Shown piece by piece: positions 43,651-54,115 of a DNA stretch of 64,000 bases. A program made the translations under genes and the position numbers. Source of the DNA: CAZKBP01 sp964551015. GTDB taxonomy: Bacteria > Bacteroidota > Bacteroidia > Cytophagales > Microscillaceae. The notes under the pieces were generated by a model that was not told the DNA's origin, did no database searches, and worked only from the letters and a program-made list of their open reading frames with translations. The stretch is from positions 558,001 through 622,000 of the forward strand of contig CAZKBP010000001.1 in the NCBI GenBank assembly GCA_964551015.1. The letters are read 5' to 3'. The number at the start of each line of letters is the position of its first letter. Position 1 is the stretch's first letter.

Positions 43651-43983
43651 CTAAGCGACTTCTTGGTTAGAAAGCAGATTTTCCAGCTCCTCACGAAGCA
43701 ATTTTTTGCTCTGGACACCTTGTAGATTCTTGACCAATTCACCTTTTTTGAAAAAGAGCAAAGTCGGCACACTGCGGATATTAAACACGGCGTTCAGAGC
43801 CGGATTTTGGTCTACATCTACTTTGGCAATCGTGGCTTTTCCGTCAAACTCCTCGGCTACTTCTTCCAAGATCGGTTGTAGCATCTGACAAGGACCACAC
43901 CAATCGGCTGAGAAATCTACCAATACGATTTCCTCTTGTTGGACGGTGGTGGCGAAAACATCTTGATTTAAATATTGTAACAT
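43651..43983 (-). CDS. trxA: Thioredoxin
   Basis: 110 residues, no signal peptide. The active site WCGPC is at residues 28-32 in LVDFSADWCGPCQMLQPIL, with the buried Asp23, and the cis-Pro loop NIRSVPTLLFFKKG near residue 72. It is the general cytosolic disulfide reductase. The adjacent OsmC gene on the same strand suggests shared redox use. Confidence 0.95.
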   Translation of the reverse strand: MLQYLNQDVFATTVQQEEIVLVDFSADWCGPCQMLQPILEEVAEEFDGKATIAKVDVDQNPALNAVFNIRSVPTLLFFKKGELVKNLQGVQSKKLLREELENLLSNQEVA

Positions 43984-44226
43984 AATCTTCGTCGGTTTTA
44001 TTTATACTTAGCTCGCTTACGATGAGGAGCTTTGTTTTAATCACATGACAAAGATCGCTTATAAAAATGGCTCTAAAAATGGACGTTTTCCGCCAATGGA
44101 TGTACAGATTTCTTCCCGTAAGAACCAAGCCATCCTAGGCTGGGTTCCTAAAATAGCTTGGGGTTCGCTTGTTTATCTTTTTTCTTTGGTAAATGGAAAC
44201 CCTTCCCTCCTACTGAATTGGATTTT

Positions 44227-45846
44227 CTACAGTGGCACAGTCCAGATAGATTGAAGAGGCGTGATTTTACCACTTTTGATTTGAACTGTACCCTTGGCCG
44301 AGAAGTTAATTTGGGTAAAATCTTCACTGGGGAAGAAAATATCCGTCATCACTACTTCTCCCCCATCGGCAAATAATTCAATGGAAGAAACATCCAAAAT
44401 AACCTTCAGACTGATTTCCTTGCTTTTAGAGAAGCGAGGGGCTTCGTGTATGGCAGCGAAGGTTTCGTGAAAATCAGCTTTACCCGCGTCTGTACGATCG
44501 ATATAATAAGTTGCCTCTTTTCCCGTAAAGCCAAGGGTTAGCTCCTCCTGTCGGGCATTGCTGAATTTAAGCATAAAGCTAGCTTGATCAGGTTCCTCCA
44601 TTTCTAAAACTAGATCTATTTCCAGTAGCGCACTTGGCTCAGGGAGTAAAGCACTAAGATTCAATTCGTTCACAATCGTTTGTGGTTCAATCTCAACCGC
44701 TTCCTGACGAACAAAACTAAATTCTTTGACTGGTTTAGAGCATAACACAAGCTCACCTCCAATTTCTTTTAGTAGTAAAGTTCTCGCCAGCGTCATGGCA
44801 CTCCGCCACTCTCTGGTTGGAACCACGGTAGCATACTGCCAGTTGCTCATCCAACCCATAAAAATCCGTCGTCCATCTTCCGAGGGAAGATCCGACCAAG
44901 TAACCCCCGCGTAATTGTCCGTACCGTAATCCAGCCAGTGCGCTTGATCTTTCTCCGCATAAGTAGGATCGGGGCTGAAGGTCTTGCCATCAAAATCTCC
45001 AACAAAGTATTGTGTTCCTGACCCTCCATTCGGTGCTCCCGAACCAATGCTCACGATCATCACCCATTTTTCCTGCTCGCCCCCTTCTACGGACAAGGGG
45101 AAGAGGTCAGGACATTCCCAAACTCCCCCGTGAGAGCCATACGTTTTTCCAAAATCACTCAAAAATACCCAATCTTTTAAGTTTTTGGAGCCATAGAGCT
45201 TTACCTGATCCTGCGCTGCTAAGATCATGACCCAGTTTTTGGTATCTTCGTGCCAAAAAACTTTAGGATCCCGAAAATCACGAATGCCAGGATTCGGGAG
45301 CACGGGATTTTCCTTGTATTTCCCCCAAGTACGGCCTTTATCCAAGCTGTAAGCAATGCCCTGGGTTTGGAAATCAGTAGTTTCATTTTTCTCACCTACC
45401 GGATCATGGTAGGTATAAATCGCCACCATGGCCGGATTTTCCTTGGTACCGAAGCCAGTGGTATTTTCCCAATCAATTACCGCGCTTCCCGAGAATATAT
45501 AGCCCAAGCTATCGGGATAAAGCGCAATGGGTAAGTTTTCCCAGTGAATCAAATCTTGACTCACAGCGTGCCCCCAGTGCATTGGCCCCCAAACCGTGCT
45601 ATCGGGATAATGCTGGTAAAAGAGATGATATTCTCCCTCGTAATAAACCATACCGTTGGGATCGTTCATCCATTGGGAAGGAGGAGAAAAGTGTAATTGG
45701 GGGCGGTGTGTCTCTTGATAGTTATTTTGTACAGTTTTCATGTTACCTGATTGATTCTTCTCGGAAGATTCAGTCTTGTTCTTCTGCTGACACGCACCCT
45801 GAAGTAATAGACAAAGACATAGAAAGGTTGGCACAGAAATTTTCAT
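44227..45846 (-). CDS. GH32 fructan hydrolase lipoprotein (levanase/inulinase)
   Basis: 539 residues with a lipobox LLLQGACQQ (Cys19), so anchored to a membrane. The GH32 five-bladed catalytic domain has the nucleophile Asp62 in WMNDPNGMVYYEGEYHLFYQ, the transition-state Asp in FRDPKVFW and the acid/base Glu in WECPDLFPL. A beta-sandwich C-terminal domain follows (about 370-539). It cleaves beta-fructofuranosyl bonds, most likely releasing fructose. It is the last gene of the fructan locus, 28 bases from the other GH32. Confidence 0.93.
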   Translation of the reverse strand: MKISVPTFLCLCLLLQGACQQKNKTESSEKNQSGNMKTVQNNYQETHRPQLHFSPPSQWMNDPNGMVYYEGEYHLFYQHYPDSTVWGPMHWGHAVSQDLIHWENLPIALYPDSLGYIFSGSAVIDWENTTGFGTKENPAMVAIYTYHDPVGEKNETTDFQTQGIAYSLDKGRTWGKYKENPVLPNPGIRDFRDPKVFWHEDTKNWVMILAAQDQVKLYGSKNLKDWVFLSDFGKTYGSHGGVWECPDLFPLSVEGGEQEKWVMIVSIGSGAPNGGSGTQYFVGDFDGKTFSPDPTYAEKDQAHWLDYGTDNYAGVTWSDLPSEDGRRIFMGWMSNWQYATVVPTREWRSAMTLARTLLLKEIGGELVLCSKPVKEFSFVRQEAVEIEPQTIVNELNLSALLPEPSALLEIDLVLEMEEPDQASFMLKFSNARQEELTLGFTGKEATYYIDRTDAGKADFHETFAAIHEAPRFSKSKEISLKVILDVSSIELFADGGEVVMTDIFFPSEDFTQINFSAKGTVQIKSGKITPLQSIWTVPL

Positions 45847-45874
45847 GCGAATTATTTATTTAATTTTTCAAAAT

Positions 45875-48325
45875 CTATTTAACCACTAAGCGACGCACCT
45901 TAAAGCCCTCTTCGCCAGAACGGAGGTAGCATATATACACGCCCTCGGGTAGACCAGTCATGCTGATTGGCTTGGTCAAATCATGAGCCTTCAAACTTAA
46001 ATCTTTCACGAGCTTACCCTTGGCATCCCAAATGCTCAACTGATAAGAGGTGCCAGGCTTTAGCGCTGCATCAATCAGAAAACGCTCTGAAGTGGGGTTG
46101 GGATAGATGCCCAAAGCTTCTTCTTGTGGAAAAGATTCCCCCAAACCAGTCGTAAGCGGTTCTTCACTCATAAAAAAAATTTCTACTGAGCTTGCCGTAG
46201 CCGTCCCGCCCTCCGTGAAAAGATCAATTCGATTGTGATCGGCACTACTCGGAAAATAACGTGCCGAGAAAGCTGCTTCCTCATTTACATAAACCTCTAG
46301 CACGGAACCATCAATAAAAACGCGCATTTCTAAATCTTCTCCCGCTTCCAGAGCATAGAAACCCGTGCGGTTATCTCTGGGGAAGCCCGCTTCGGTGGTA
46401 GAATTGATCCGCTCGAATACAAATTGGGAAGAAATATAGTCATAATATACACGGGTTTGCTCCGAACCATTGCTGTTGGCACCCAAGATAAAACCGACCT
46501 GACTCGCGTCTCCTCTTTGAAAGGTCGCTTTGATTTCATATTGAAAGCCACGAAGATTATTTAAATAATTGCTCCCCGTGGGGCTAATGCTCAGGTCATT
46601 GAAAGTGATTTGGGGCTGCTCTAGGTTGGCAATATTGGGATGAATTTGCTGGATCAGTGTCCCCGTGCTTTCGTCTAAGGTGAGGACACGGGGCAGCGTG
46701 AACAAATTAGCCCAACCCAGATCGTAATGTACCTCACCCGAGACTTCATCGGGAATGATGCCAATACAAATTACTCTTCCCTCCTCGTCGGTAGCAAAGG
46801 CCGGAGAAAGTGCCCCGTTGATGATCTCGAAATCCTTGGGAACTGGATTATCGGGTACAAATTCTTCATTGACAAAATCACCTACCCAATAAAAAGCCTC
46901 GGCCAGATTGCCTCCTTCGGGAATTTTGGTAACCAAGAGCACATATTTCTCACCAAATTTCCAGAAAACTGGCATTTCCCAAAAGCTTCCAGCAAAATCT
47001 ATGATCGGATTGCCCGTGTAAAGAGAGCCAATCAAGTCCCAATTTTCCAAATCATCGGATTTATAAAGCGGTAAAGTCCCGGCGCCTTCGGGCGTTCCTG
47101 AGCCAATGATCATATACCAACTATCATTCTCCCGAAAAACAAAAGGGTCTCTAAAGTCCTTTCCTTGATCCAAAAAGGGAGATTCGGCGACTAAAGGATT
47201 AATACTATCCGGTTTGTTCCAAACTAAAAGGTCATCATCTTCCGATTTAGCTAAGTGAATGGAAGCAATGCGCCCATCCACCCCGGTGTAGTAAATAATC
47301 GGCTCATCATTTTCGTCCAAAATCAGATGTCCCGACCAAGTTCCTACGCTATCAAATTGGTTTTGAGGCCAAAGCGCAGGCTGTACTTCTTGCCAGTCGT
47401 ATAGATCATCGCTGACAAAGTGCGCCCAGGTTTGGTTGGAAAAGTAAGACCCGTTGGAGTTTTTCTGGCTAAACATGTGGTATTGATTGTTATAATAAAT
47501 CAAGCCGTGGGATTCATTTGTCCAAGCTGCCTGCGGAATCGGATGGTATTGAGAGCGGAAGTAATCACCAGCAAAGCGTTCTTCTGGTACACTGAGGTCA
47601 GGGGCTGTATCTGGAAGCTGATCGCTGTATTGATTGGAAATCTCGGAAGTATTGAATACCTGATCCCAGATATTGATTTCATCCAAAATTCCATTGAGTA
47701 CATTCTGGTCAAAAGGTTCTCGTTTGACTTCACGATTTGACTTCCCGATGAGCACCTGCTCGGGGAACGTAAAAGTACCCATCCCCATCATTGCGTCCAG
47801 CACTAATTGTCCATTAAGGTAAGCTTGAACGGTTCCCGTGCTGCCCTCGACCGTCAAGACAACATAGCTCCACGCGTAATGCGGGAGAGATTCCGAACTG
47901 GTAAAAACCTCAGCTCCCCCGCCCAAGTTCAGCTTGGCGTGAATTTGTCCGAATTTATTGACACTTAGCTCGAAACCCTGTTTGCTCGTGGGATTCCAAA
48001 TGGAAAGGATAGAAGCCGTTTGCACGGGATAGGACTCTAGTGCTAACCAAGCACTCACGCTCATATTCTGATTAGGCAGGTTTGTATTCAAATTGCCAGA
48101 TACCCAAGTAGAATAGCCATCGGAGCGAAAAGCCGAGCCCGACACACCCGTGGCTCTCTCCAGATAATTCCTTCCTTGTTGATAAGTAAATTGCGTATTG
48201 GAGACAGATTCGGTCGTGAGATTACCTGAACTTTCGTCAAAGTTCCAGGTCGCTACCTGAGCAGAGGAAGAAAGCAGGCCACTCAGAAGAAAAGCAAACG
48301 ATAAAATAAGGGAATATTTTTTCAT
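45875..48325 (-). CDS. T9SS-secreted GH32 protein with N-terminal LamG-like domain and altered nucleophile motif
   Basis: 816 residues. A signal peptide (to about SSAQ, 23) leads into a LamG/concanavalin-like domain (about 30-240), a GH32 propeller and beta-sandwich (about 255-720), and a type A T9SS sorting domain (last 80 residues, LGIYPNPTSERFLI). The family motif WMNDPNG reads WTNESHG, so the nucleophile Asp is Glu271. RDPFVF is intact; the acid/base motif EC reads WEMPVFW. It may be a fructan-binding protein, a transferase or a slow hydrolase. It is 75 bases from susD and would act outside the cell. Confidence 0.85.
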   Translation of the reverse strand: MKKYSLILSFAFLLSGLLSSSAQVATWNFDESSGNLTTESVSNTQFTYQQGRNYLERATGVSGSAFRSDGYSTWVSGNLNTNLPNQNMSVSAWLALESYPVQTASILSIWNPTSKQGFELSVNKFGQIHAKLNLGGGAEVFTSSESLPHYAWSYVVLTVEGSTGTVQAYLNGQLVLDAMMGMGTFTFPEQVLIGKSNREVKREPFDQNVLNGILDEINIWDQVFNTSEISNQYSDQLPDTAPDLSVPEERFAGDYFRSQYHPIPQAAWTNESHGLIYYNNQYHMFSQKNSNGSYFSNQTWAHFVSDDLYDWQEVQPALWPQNQFDSVGTWSGHLILDENDEPIIYYTGVDGRIASIHLAKSEDDDLLVWNKPDSINPLVAESPFLDQGKDFRDPFVFRENDSWYMIIGSGTPEGAGTLPLYKSDDLENWDLIGSLYTGNPIIDFAGSFWEMPVFWKFGEKYVLLVTKIPEGGNLAEAFYWVGDFVNEEFVPDNPVPKDFEIINGALSPAFATDEEGRVICIGIIPDEVSGEVHYDLGWANLFTLPRVLTLDESTGTLIQQIHPNIANLEQPQITFNDLSISPTGSNYLNNLRGFQYEIKATFQRGDASQVGFILGANSNGSEQTRVYYDYISSQFVFERINSTTEAGFPRDNRTGFYALEAGEDLEMRVFIDGSVLEVYVNEEAAFSARYFPSSADHNRIDLFTEGGTATASSVEIFFMSEEPLTTGLGESFPQEEALGIYPNPTSERFLIDAALKPGTSYQLSIWDAKGKLVKDLSLKAHDLTKPISMTGLPEGVYICYLRSGEEGFKVRRLVVK

Positions 48326-48400
48326 AAGGATGAGCGTTGAAAATTTAGGAGTGAAATCAACCCACCTTCCCTCCGAGAAGGCGGGTCAATGTTGTAAGTG

Positions 48401-50098
48401 TTACTGATAAAATTGGTTCTGGGTCAGCGTTCCGTCCGACAAATCAAGCTGTTGCTGTGGAATGGGCAAATACTCGTGGCGATTCGCTATAAAATCCCCA
48501 CCACCCAGATAAGGACGATCCTGTGATTCCGAAGCATAGTAAGCGTCCATGACCTGCTCGGCTACTCCCCAGCGCACCAAGTCGTAAAAGCGGTGCCCTT
48601 CCAGACAAAGCTCCAGACGACGCTCAAACCGTAAAGCCTCCCGTGCCACATCCTGTGTCCAGCCGGTCGCTGGATAGAGTCCAATCTGGTAGTTAGCAGC
48701 AGGTGCGGGGTTATTTGGATCAAGGGTTTGAATCGTAGGGCTGTTCATAGCTCGTTCTCGGATTTGGTTGATCAATTGACGAGCCTCTTCCAGACTTCCT
48801 CCTGACTCAATAAGTGCTTCGGCCTTCCAGAGTAATACTTCGGCATACCGGATAAAAGGATAATTCAAAGCACCTCTGGCCCAAGGGAAGGGACCGGGCG
48901 GACGAAAATCTGTCAAAGTAGGGGCAATCAGATTTTTCTTTTTGGCAAAATTACCATAAGTACCCGGGTCACGGAGCCACTCGGGGCTGAAAGTCCCCTC
49001 GGTATAGCCCCTCCAAGGAATGCCAATTCTTCCCACGGAATGATCTAAGCGAGGGTCTACCGCTGTGGCCGTATCATTAGAGGCTAGATTGTTTTGGTCA
49101 AAAGTATCAAACAGGGGCAGGCCGCTATTCGGGTCAACCTTGAAAGCGTTGATCAAGTTTTGAGAGGGAACATGGAACACGTCTCCGCCTACATAGGCTG
49201 GACCACGGGGGGAGGTCAGTAAATCTCCCCAGTTATAATTTCCACCATCAGGGCCACCGCCACCCACATTGTTTTGCATGGCGAAGATGTGCTCTCCGTC
49301 AAACTCTGCCCGAGGGTCAGAATACAGAGCATTCAAATCATCCAATAAACGATACTGACCAGAATTGATAACCAAATCGGCTTGGGCAAGAGCTTCTGTC
49401 CAAAGTCCTTGATAAATGTAAGTTTTGCAAAGATAAGCGTGGGCTGCGAACCGGTTGACTCTTCCCAGATCGTTTTGGGTTTCGGGCAGCGCGGCGATGC
49501 CCGCCAAGAAATCATTCTCGATCAAATCCCAGAGTTCCTGAGAAGATAGGTCATTGGGTACGCTGGCCTCGTTGCCTGCCTCTACGGTTTCATCAACGTA
49601 GGGATACACGAAGAAATGGCGTTTTAATTCAAAGTAGTAATGCCCTCGGAGCACCCTGACCTCTCCGATGCGGATTTGTTTCTCAGGTAATGCCTCCTCG
49701 CTGATGGCATTGAGAGCTTGCAGGGCTTTGTTGCAACGGGATACGCCGATGTAAAGGGCTCTCCACTTGCGAGCAATTAAGCTATTGGTGGGCAGAACTA
49801 CGCCGAGTTCCATCGCGTTGAGTTCACTCAAATCCCCAGTTCCTCCCCCACCTTTGTAGGCATCGTCGGAGCGTACATCGCAGTAGCTCCAGTTGGAAGG
49901 TGGATTGAAAATGGTGGCGATGAAGTCATCATCGATGATGTTTTTCAAACTCGCGTAGGCTGCCACGACCAGGCCTTCTACTACAACAGGATCGTCAAAA
50001 TTTTCAGAGCTAATCGCCGCCTTGGGCGTTTGGTCTAGAATATCTTCACAAGAAGCAAAGCAAAAGACCGTGATAAGTAATAAGATTAATTTTTTCAT
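48401..50098 (-). CDS. susD: SusD/RagB-family fructan-binding lipoprotein
   Basis: 565 residues. Lipobox VFCFASCED (Cys17) then SusD N-terminal text ILDQTPKAAISSENFDD, TPR-like helices (about 30-230) and the family end FYDLVRWGVAEQVMDAYY near 520 and HEYLPIPQQQLDLSDG. It sits on the outer surface as the lid of the SusC porin and delivers oligosaccharide to it. It lies 15 bases after susC and is transcribed with it. Confidence 0.93.
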   Translation of the reverse strand: MKKLILLLITVFCFASCEDILDQTPKAAISSENFDDPVVVEGLVVAAYASLKNIIDDDFIATIFNPPSNWSYCDVRSDDAYKGGGGTGDLSELNAMELGVVLPTNSLIARKWRALYIGVSRCNKALQALNAISEEALPEKQIRIGEVRVLRGHYYFELKRHFFVYPYVDETVEAGNEASVPNDLSSQELWDLIENDFLAGIAALPETQNDLGRVNRFAAHAYLCKTYIYQGLWTEALAQADLVINSGQYRLLDDLNALYSDPRAEFDGEHIFAMQNNVGGGGPDGGNYNWGDLLTSPRGPAYVGGDVFHVPSQNLINAFKVDPNSGLPLFDTFDQNNLASNDTATAVDPRLDHSVGRIGIPWRGYTEGTFSPEWLRDPGTYGNFAKKKNLIAPTLTDFRPPGPFPWARGALNYPFIRYAEVLLWKAEALIESGGSLEEARQLINQIRERAMNSPTIQTLDPNNPAPAANYQIGLYPATGWTQDVAREALRFERRLELCLEGHRFYDLVRWGVAEQVMDAYYASESQDRPYLGGGDFIANRHEYLPIPQQQLDLSDGTLTQNQFYQ

Positions 50099-50113
50099 GA
50101 TGTATTTCAGTTT

Positions 50114-53100
50114 TTAAAATTCAAGGTTAAGTCCCAGCGTGAGCGATTTATTATGTGGATAGGCTCCAGTATTGAGTACCCCGATGCCATCTACAGGGCT
50201 GGTGGTAAGCACCTCGTAATCCAGCCCATCAAAGGCCGTCAGGTTGAGGAGGTTCTGAGCTTGGATGTAAATTCTAGCCCGACTGATTTTGATTTTCTCG
50301 GTCAGGGAAGTAGGTAAGGTATAACCCAGAGCAATGGACTTCAAGCGCACGAAGGTGCCATCGTCTATAAAGTAGCTGGAGGGCTGATTTTCAAAGCCCT
50401 GCGCTCCTAGCGTCGTTACGGCGGGAATGTCAGCGTTGGGATTTTCGGGTGTCCAAGCATTCAGGAGTTGCGTGCCGTGATTGGAGACATTGAGGTTGGA
50501 AAAGAAATCGGTAAAATTGATAAAATTATCATAAATATCATTTCCGACGACCCCATCGATGAAGAGGGAGAGATCAAAGCCCTTGTAATCGGCTCGGAAA
50601 TTTATTCCAAAAGAAAAATCTGGATTAGGATCACCGATAAAGCCTCGATCTTGATCATCAATCACTCCGTCCTCGTTGATATCACGGAAACGAATCCTTC
50701 CTGGTGCTTTGCCCGGCTGCTCGGCATGAGCATCCACCTCTGCTTGGCTACGAAAAAGACCATCCGCGAAGAAACCATAAAAGGAACCGATGGGCTGTCC
50801 CGTAGAAATCCGAGAAAGTGCACCCACGATTTCATCGTCTCCAAAGACCCTTTTCACTTCATTGCGGTAGCGGCTCACATTCACGTCAATGTCATACTTG
50901 AATTCCTTGCTGTAATCACTACGATAGCTAACCAATAACTCAAATCCAGTATTGCGCATATCTCCTACATTGAAAAAGGGAACTGCTCCTTCCCCGGCTA
51001 CGTCGGGCTGGGTTACGGCCACAAGCAAATCTTCGGTATCTTTGATAAAATAATCAGCCGTGATGTAGAGACGGTTCTCAATCAATCCCACGTCTAAGCC
51101 GATATTGGTTTGTATCTCTGTTTCCCATTGCACATTGGGGTTTCCAATTTGGACGGTACGAAATCCTTGCTGATTACCACTGTTAGAGCCACTTATGTCA
51201 TAGAAAGAGTTAACCACACTCGAACCAAAGAAAGTGGCAAAGGTGTAATTGCCCAAAGATTGCTCGTTTCCGTTGGCTCCTACGGATACTCTTAGTTTCA
51301 GGTCAGAGAGGAAATCCACTCCCGACATAAAATCCTCATTGATGATTTTCCAAGCAAAAGAAGCCGCTGGGAAAACCCCGAAACGATTATTCTCCCCAAA
51401 CTTGGAAGAACCGTCTCGGCGAATAGAGGCCGCAAAGATATAGCGATCCAGCAGACTGTAATCCACACGGGCAAAAACAGATTCTAAACCGTTCTCTCCG
51501 CCGTTTCCATCACTTCCTACATCCCGATTGGCAGCAGCACCAATAAATTGAAATTCCTCATTTTCAATCACGAAACCATTAGCGGAAGTATTGAAAAATT
51601 CAAAAGTATTATGAACACGCTCATAACCCACCAAGACTTTAAAATCATGATTCTCATTGTTCCAAGCGTATTGTAGGGTGTTCGTCCAGACCGTGTTAAA
51701 ATCCTCAGCCTGTTCCTCAAAGAGGCTGTTATTGTCAATCCTGAAACTTCCTTCGGTAAAAGTAGGTGAGAAGGCACTGAATCGGGCATTGGAATAATCT
51801 ATCCCGATAGAAGTGCGTAAATCTAAGCCCTTCACGAGATTGATGTTCGTGTAGAGATTTCCAAAAACCCGCCATGTTCGACGACGATTGTTACTATTTC
51901 GGTCTAATTGCCCGACAGGGTTCAGGTAGTTTCCTAATTGTCCAAAGGGGCCTCCGTAATTTCCTTGATTATCCTCGAGGGGAATCACGGGCAGCTGCAC
52001 CACGGCTGCTTCCAAGGTACGAGGCTCGGGAATATCCACACGGCTAAATTGGGAAACCAGTAAATTCTCCCCGATGGTGACCCGATCAAAGAGATTAAAA
52101 GAGTTATTCAATTGGATAGAATAGCGCTCAAAATCCGTGAAACGAGCCAGTCCCTCTTCACGGTTGTAATTTAAACCCAAATAGAAGTTGGAACCATCAT
52201 TTGCCTTGGAAAGGCTCACACTGTAAGACTGATTGTAAGCAGGTTGGTATACTTCATCCTGCCAGTCGGTATCGCCCGAAGGGGTTGTTTGATTGGGATC
52301 AATGAAATCGGCAATGATTACCTCGCCCGTATTAGGATCTTGGCTGTACACGTCATTGCCGATGGGCAGGCCGTCGTTGGCCTGCGCCTGAAAAAGCACC
52401 TCTCCGTATTGGCGAGCATTGAGCATATCCAGCGTATTGCGGCTCCATTTGACCCCTGCGAAGGCATTGACATTGGCTTTAAGCTCACCAGACTTTCCCT
52501 TTTTGGTCGTGATAATGATAACCCCTCCGGCCGCTCGTGCTCCATAGATAGCTTTGGAAGCTCCGTCTCGTAGTACCTGAATAGACTCGATATCATTCGG
52601 GTTCAAACCACTGGGAAAGAAAGTCTGATTCCCGTCGATGATATACAAAGGACTCGTTCCACTGAAGCTACCAAAGCCCCTTACCTGAATATTGGCATTC
52701 GTTCCTGGTGCTCCGTCGGTCGTGATGGTAACCCCGGGTATCCGCCCTTGTAAGGATTGCAAGGGATTGGCGTTGGCTTCTTTGAAAGCTTCTCCCACGT
52801 CTACTACCGAGATTGCCCCACTGATATCGGCTTTTTTCTGCTCGGTATATCCAGTTACCACGATTTCATCTAGGCTCTGAAAATCTGATTCTAACGTAAC
52901 ATCCATATTCGCTTGGCTATTGACCGAGATTTCCTGAGTTTTCAAGCCCACGAAAGAAAAAATTAGGGTAGCATTGGGAGAAACCTCGACCGTGTATTTC
53001 CCATCGATGTTCGTGATGGTTCCATTGGAGGTGCCTTTTTCTATCACGTTTACCCCAGGGAGGGTTTCTCCGTTGGAGGCATCACTGACTGTACCACTGA

Positions 53101-53176
53101 CGGTGATCTTGTCTTGAGCCAGACTGCAATCGATTGCAGCCAGCCATAAAATAAAAAGTATGACTATTTTTCTCAT
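50114..53176 (-). CDS. susC: SusC-type TonB-dependent outer-membrane transporter
   Basis: 1020 residues. A signal peptide ends near CSLA (20). A carboxypeptidase-regulatory domain (VSGTVSDASNGETLPGVNVI, about 25-95) precedes the SusC plug signature LDEIVVTGYTEQKKADISGA (about 103-122), a plug domain with GSFSGTSPLYIIDG and IIITTKKGKSGE, and a 22-strand barrel ending in GLNLEF. It imports fructan oligosaccharides using TonB energy. Gene order transporter, kinase, susC, susD, GH32, GH32 defines the substrate class. Confidence 0.95.
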   Translation of the reverse strand: MRKIVILFILWLAAIDCSLAQDKITVSGTVSDASNGETLPGVNVIEKGTSNGTITNIDGKYTVEVSPNATLIFSFVGLKTQEISVNSQANMDVTLESDFQSLDEIVVTGYTEQKKADISGAISVVDVGEAFKEANANPLQSLQGRIPGVTITTDGAPGTNANIQVRGFGSFSGTSPLYIIDGNQTFFPSGLNPNDIESIQVLRDGASKAIYGARAAGGVIIITTKKGKSGELKANVNAFAGVKWSRNTLDMLNARQYGEVLFQAQANDGLPIGNDVYSQDPNTGEVIIADFIDPNQTTPSGDTDWQDEVYQPAYNQSYSVSLSKANDGSNFYLGLNYNREEGLARFTDFERYSIQLNNSFNLFDRVTIGENLLVSQFSRVDIPEPRTLEAAVVQLPVIPLEDNQGNYGGPFGQLGNYLNPVGQLDRNSNNRRRTWRVFGNLYTNINLVKGLDLRTSIGIDYSNARFSAFSPTFTEGSFRIDNNSLFEEQAEDFNTVWTNTLQYAWNNENHDFKVLVGYERVHNTFEFFNTSANGFVIENEEFQFIGAAANRDVGSDGNGGENGLESVFARVDYSLLDRYIFAASIRRDGSSKFGENNRFGVFPAASFAWKIINEDFMSGVDFLSDLKLRVSVGANGNEQSLGNYTFATFFGSSVVNSFYDISGSNSGNQQGFRTVQIGNPNVQWETEIQTNIGLDVGLIENRLYITADYFIKDTEDLLVAVTQPDVAGEGAVPFFNVGDMRNTGFELLVSYRSDYSKEFKYDIDVNVSRYRNEVKRVFGDDEIVGALSRISTGQPIGSFYGFFADGLFRSQAEVDAHAEQPGKAPGRIRFRDINEDGVIDDQDRGFIGDPNPDFSFGINFRADYKGFDLSLFIDGVVGNDIYDNFINFTDFFSNLNVSNHGTQLLNAWTPENPNADIPAVTTLGAQGFENQPSSYFIDDGTFVRLKSIALGYTLPTSLTEKIKISRARIYIQAQNLLNLTAFDGLDYEVLTTSPVDGIGVLNTGAYPHNKSLTLGLNLEF

Positions 53177-53215
53177 AAGAATTTTAGGTTTTGTTTGTTC
53201 ATTTTTTTGATTGAT

Positions 53216-54115
53216 TTATTGGGCTGATGTTTGAATAAAATCTTCTATAATTTCCGCGTTAATCGCGGGGGTTGCTCCCTCTTGGGTTGCGACGTAAGCC
53301 CCGACGGCGCAGGCGTATTTCAAGCATTCTTGAGGGTTTTCTCCTTCTATTTTTTTGTTTAATAAAGCCGCCAGAAAAGCATCCCCACTCCCAATGGTAT
53401 CTTTGACTGCTACCTTGAAAGCAGGCTGATGATAAAACTGCCCTGCTTCTAAAAGCCAAGCCCCTTTTTCGCCTAAGGAGACACAAACAGATTGTAAAGC
53501 GAAGTGATTGGCAAGAAAGCGCATTTGCTTCTGAGCATCTTCCACATCAGTATGCCAGCCTGTAATTTCGTGAAGCTCATGGTGATTCATCTTGACCATG
53601 TCAGCCGCTTCTAGCAAATGATTAACTCGTTCTTGGTTGTAGTGAGGAGGGCGCAAATTCACATCAAAGACTTTGTAAGAAGCTTTCTCCAAAAGCGTGT
53701 ACAGCGTGTTGCGAGAAGGCTCTTGACGCGTGATGAGGCTCCCGTAAACAAAGATATCTGCTCGGCTGACTAACTCTTCCATCTCACTTCGATACTGAAT
53801 GTAATCCCAGGCTACGGGTTGGACAATTTTGTAGATGACTTCTTTGGCATCGGTGATATTGGCCTTGACCACGCCCGTGAGATGCGTTTCTCCTTTCTGG
53901 ACAAACTTTACGGGAACATTTTTCTGTTTGAGAAAAGCGAGAAGTTCTTCTCCCAGGTTGTCATTTCCAATCTTGCTAATGAGGAAAGTAGGTATCCCGA
54001 AGTTGTTTAAGTGCACGGCGACATTCATAGGGCCGCCGCCAGGTTGGCGACCATTGGGAAGTACATCCCAGAGCATTTCGCCGTAAGCAATAATGGTTTT
54101 GTCTGTGTTTTTCAT
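53216..54115 (-). CDS. PfkB-family fructokinase
   Basis: 299 residues. The N-terminal GEMLWDVLPNGRQPGGGPMN, with the GG sugar-binding pair, and the C-terminal VKDTIGSGDAFLAALL, with the anion hole and catalytic Asp (GAGD replaced by GSGD), mark the ribokinase/PfkB fold. In a fructan locus it phosphorylates imported fructose to fructose 6-phosphate. Its ATG overlaps the permease stop by four bases (ATGA), so the two are coupled. Confidence 0.93.
   Translation of the reverse strand: MKNTDKTIIAYGEMLWDVLPNGRQPGGGPMNVAVHLNNFGIPTFLISKIGNDNLGEELLAFLKQKNVPVKFVQKGETHLTGVVKANITDAKEVIYKIVQPVAWDYIQYRSEMEELVSRADIFVYGSLITRQEPSRNTLYTLLEKASYKVFDVNLRPPHYNQERVNHLLEAADMVKMNHHELHEITGWHTDVEDAQKQMRFLANHFALQSVCVSLGEKGAWLLEAGQFYHQPAFKVAVKDTIGSGDAFLAALLNKKIEGENPQECLKYACAVGAYVATQEGATPAINAEIIEDFIQTSAQ

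Noticed and set aside
44045..44376. Plus-strand frames between thioredoxin and the GH32 gene
   Set aside because: They overlap the GH32 end on the other strand and show no motif; the region looks like plain intergenic DNA.
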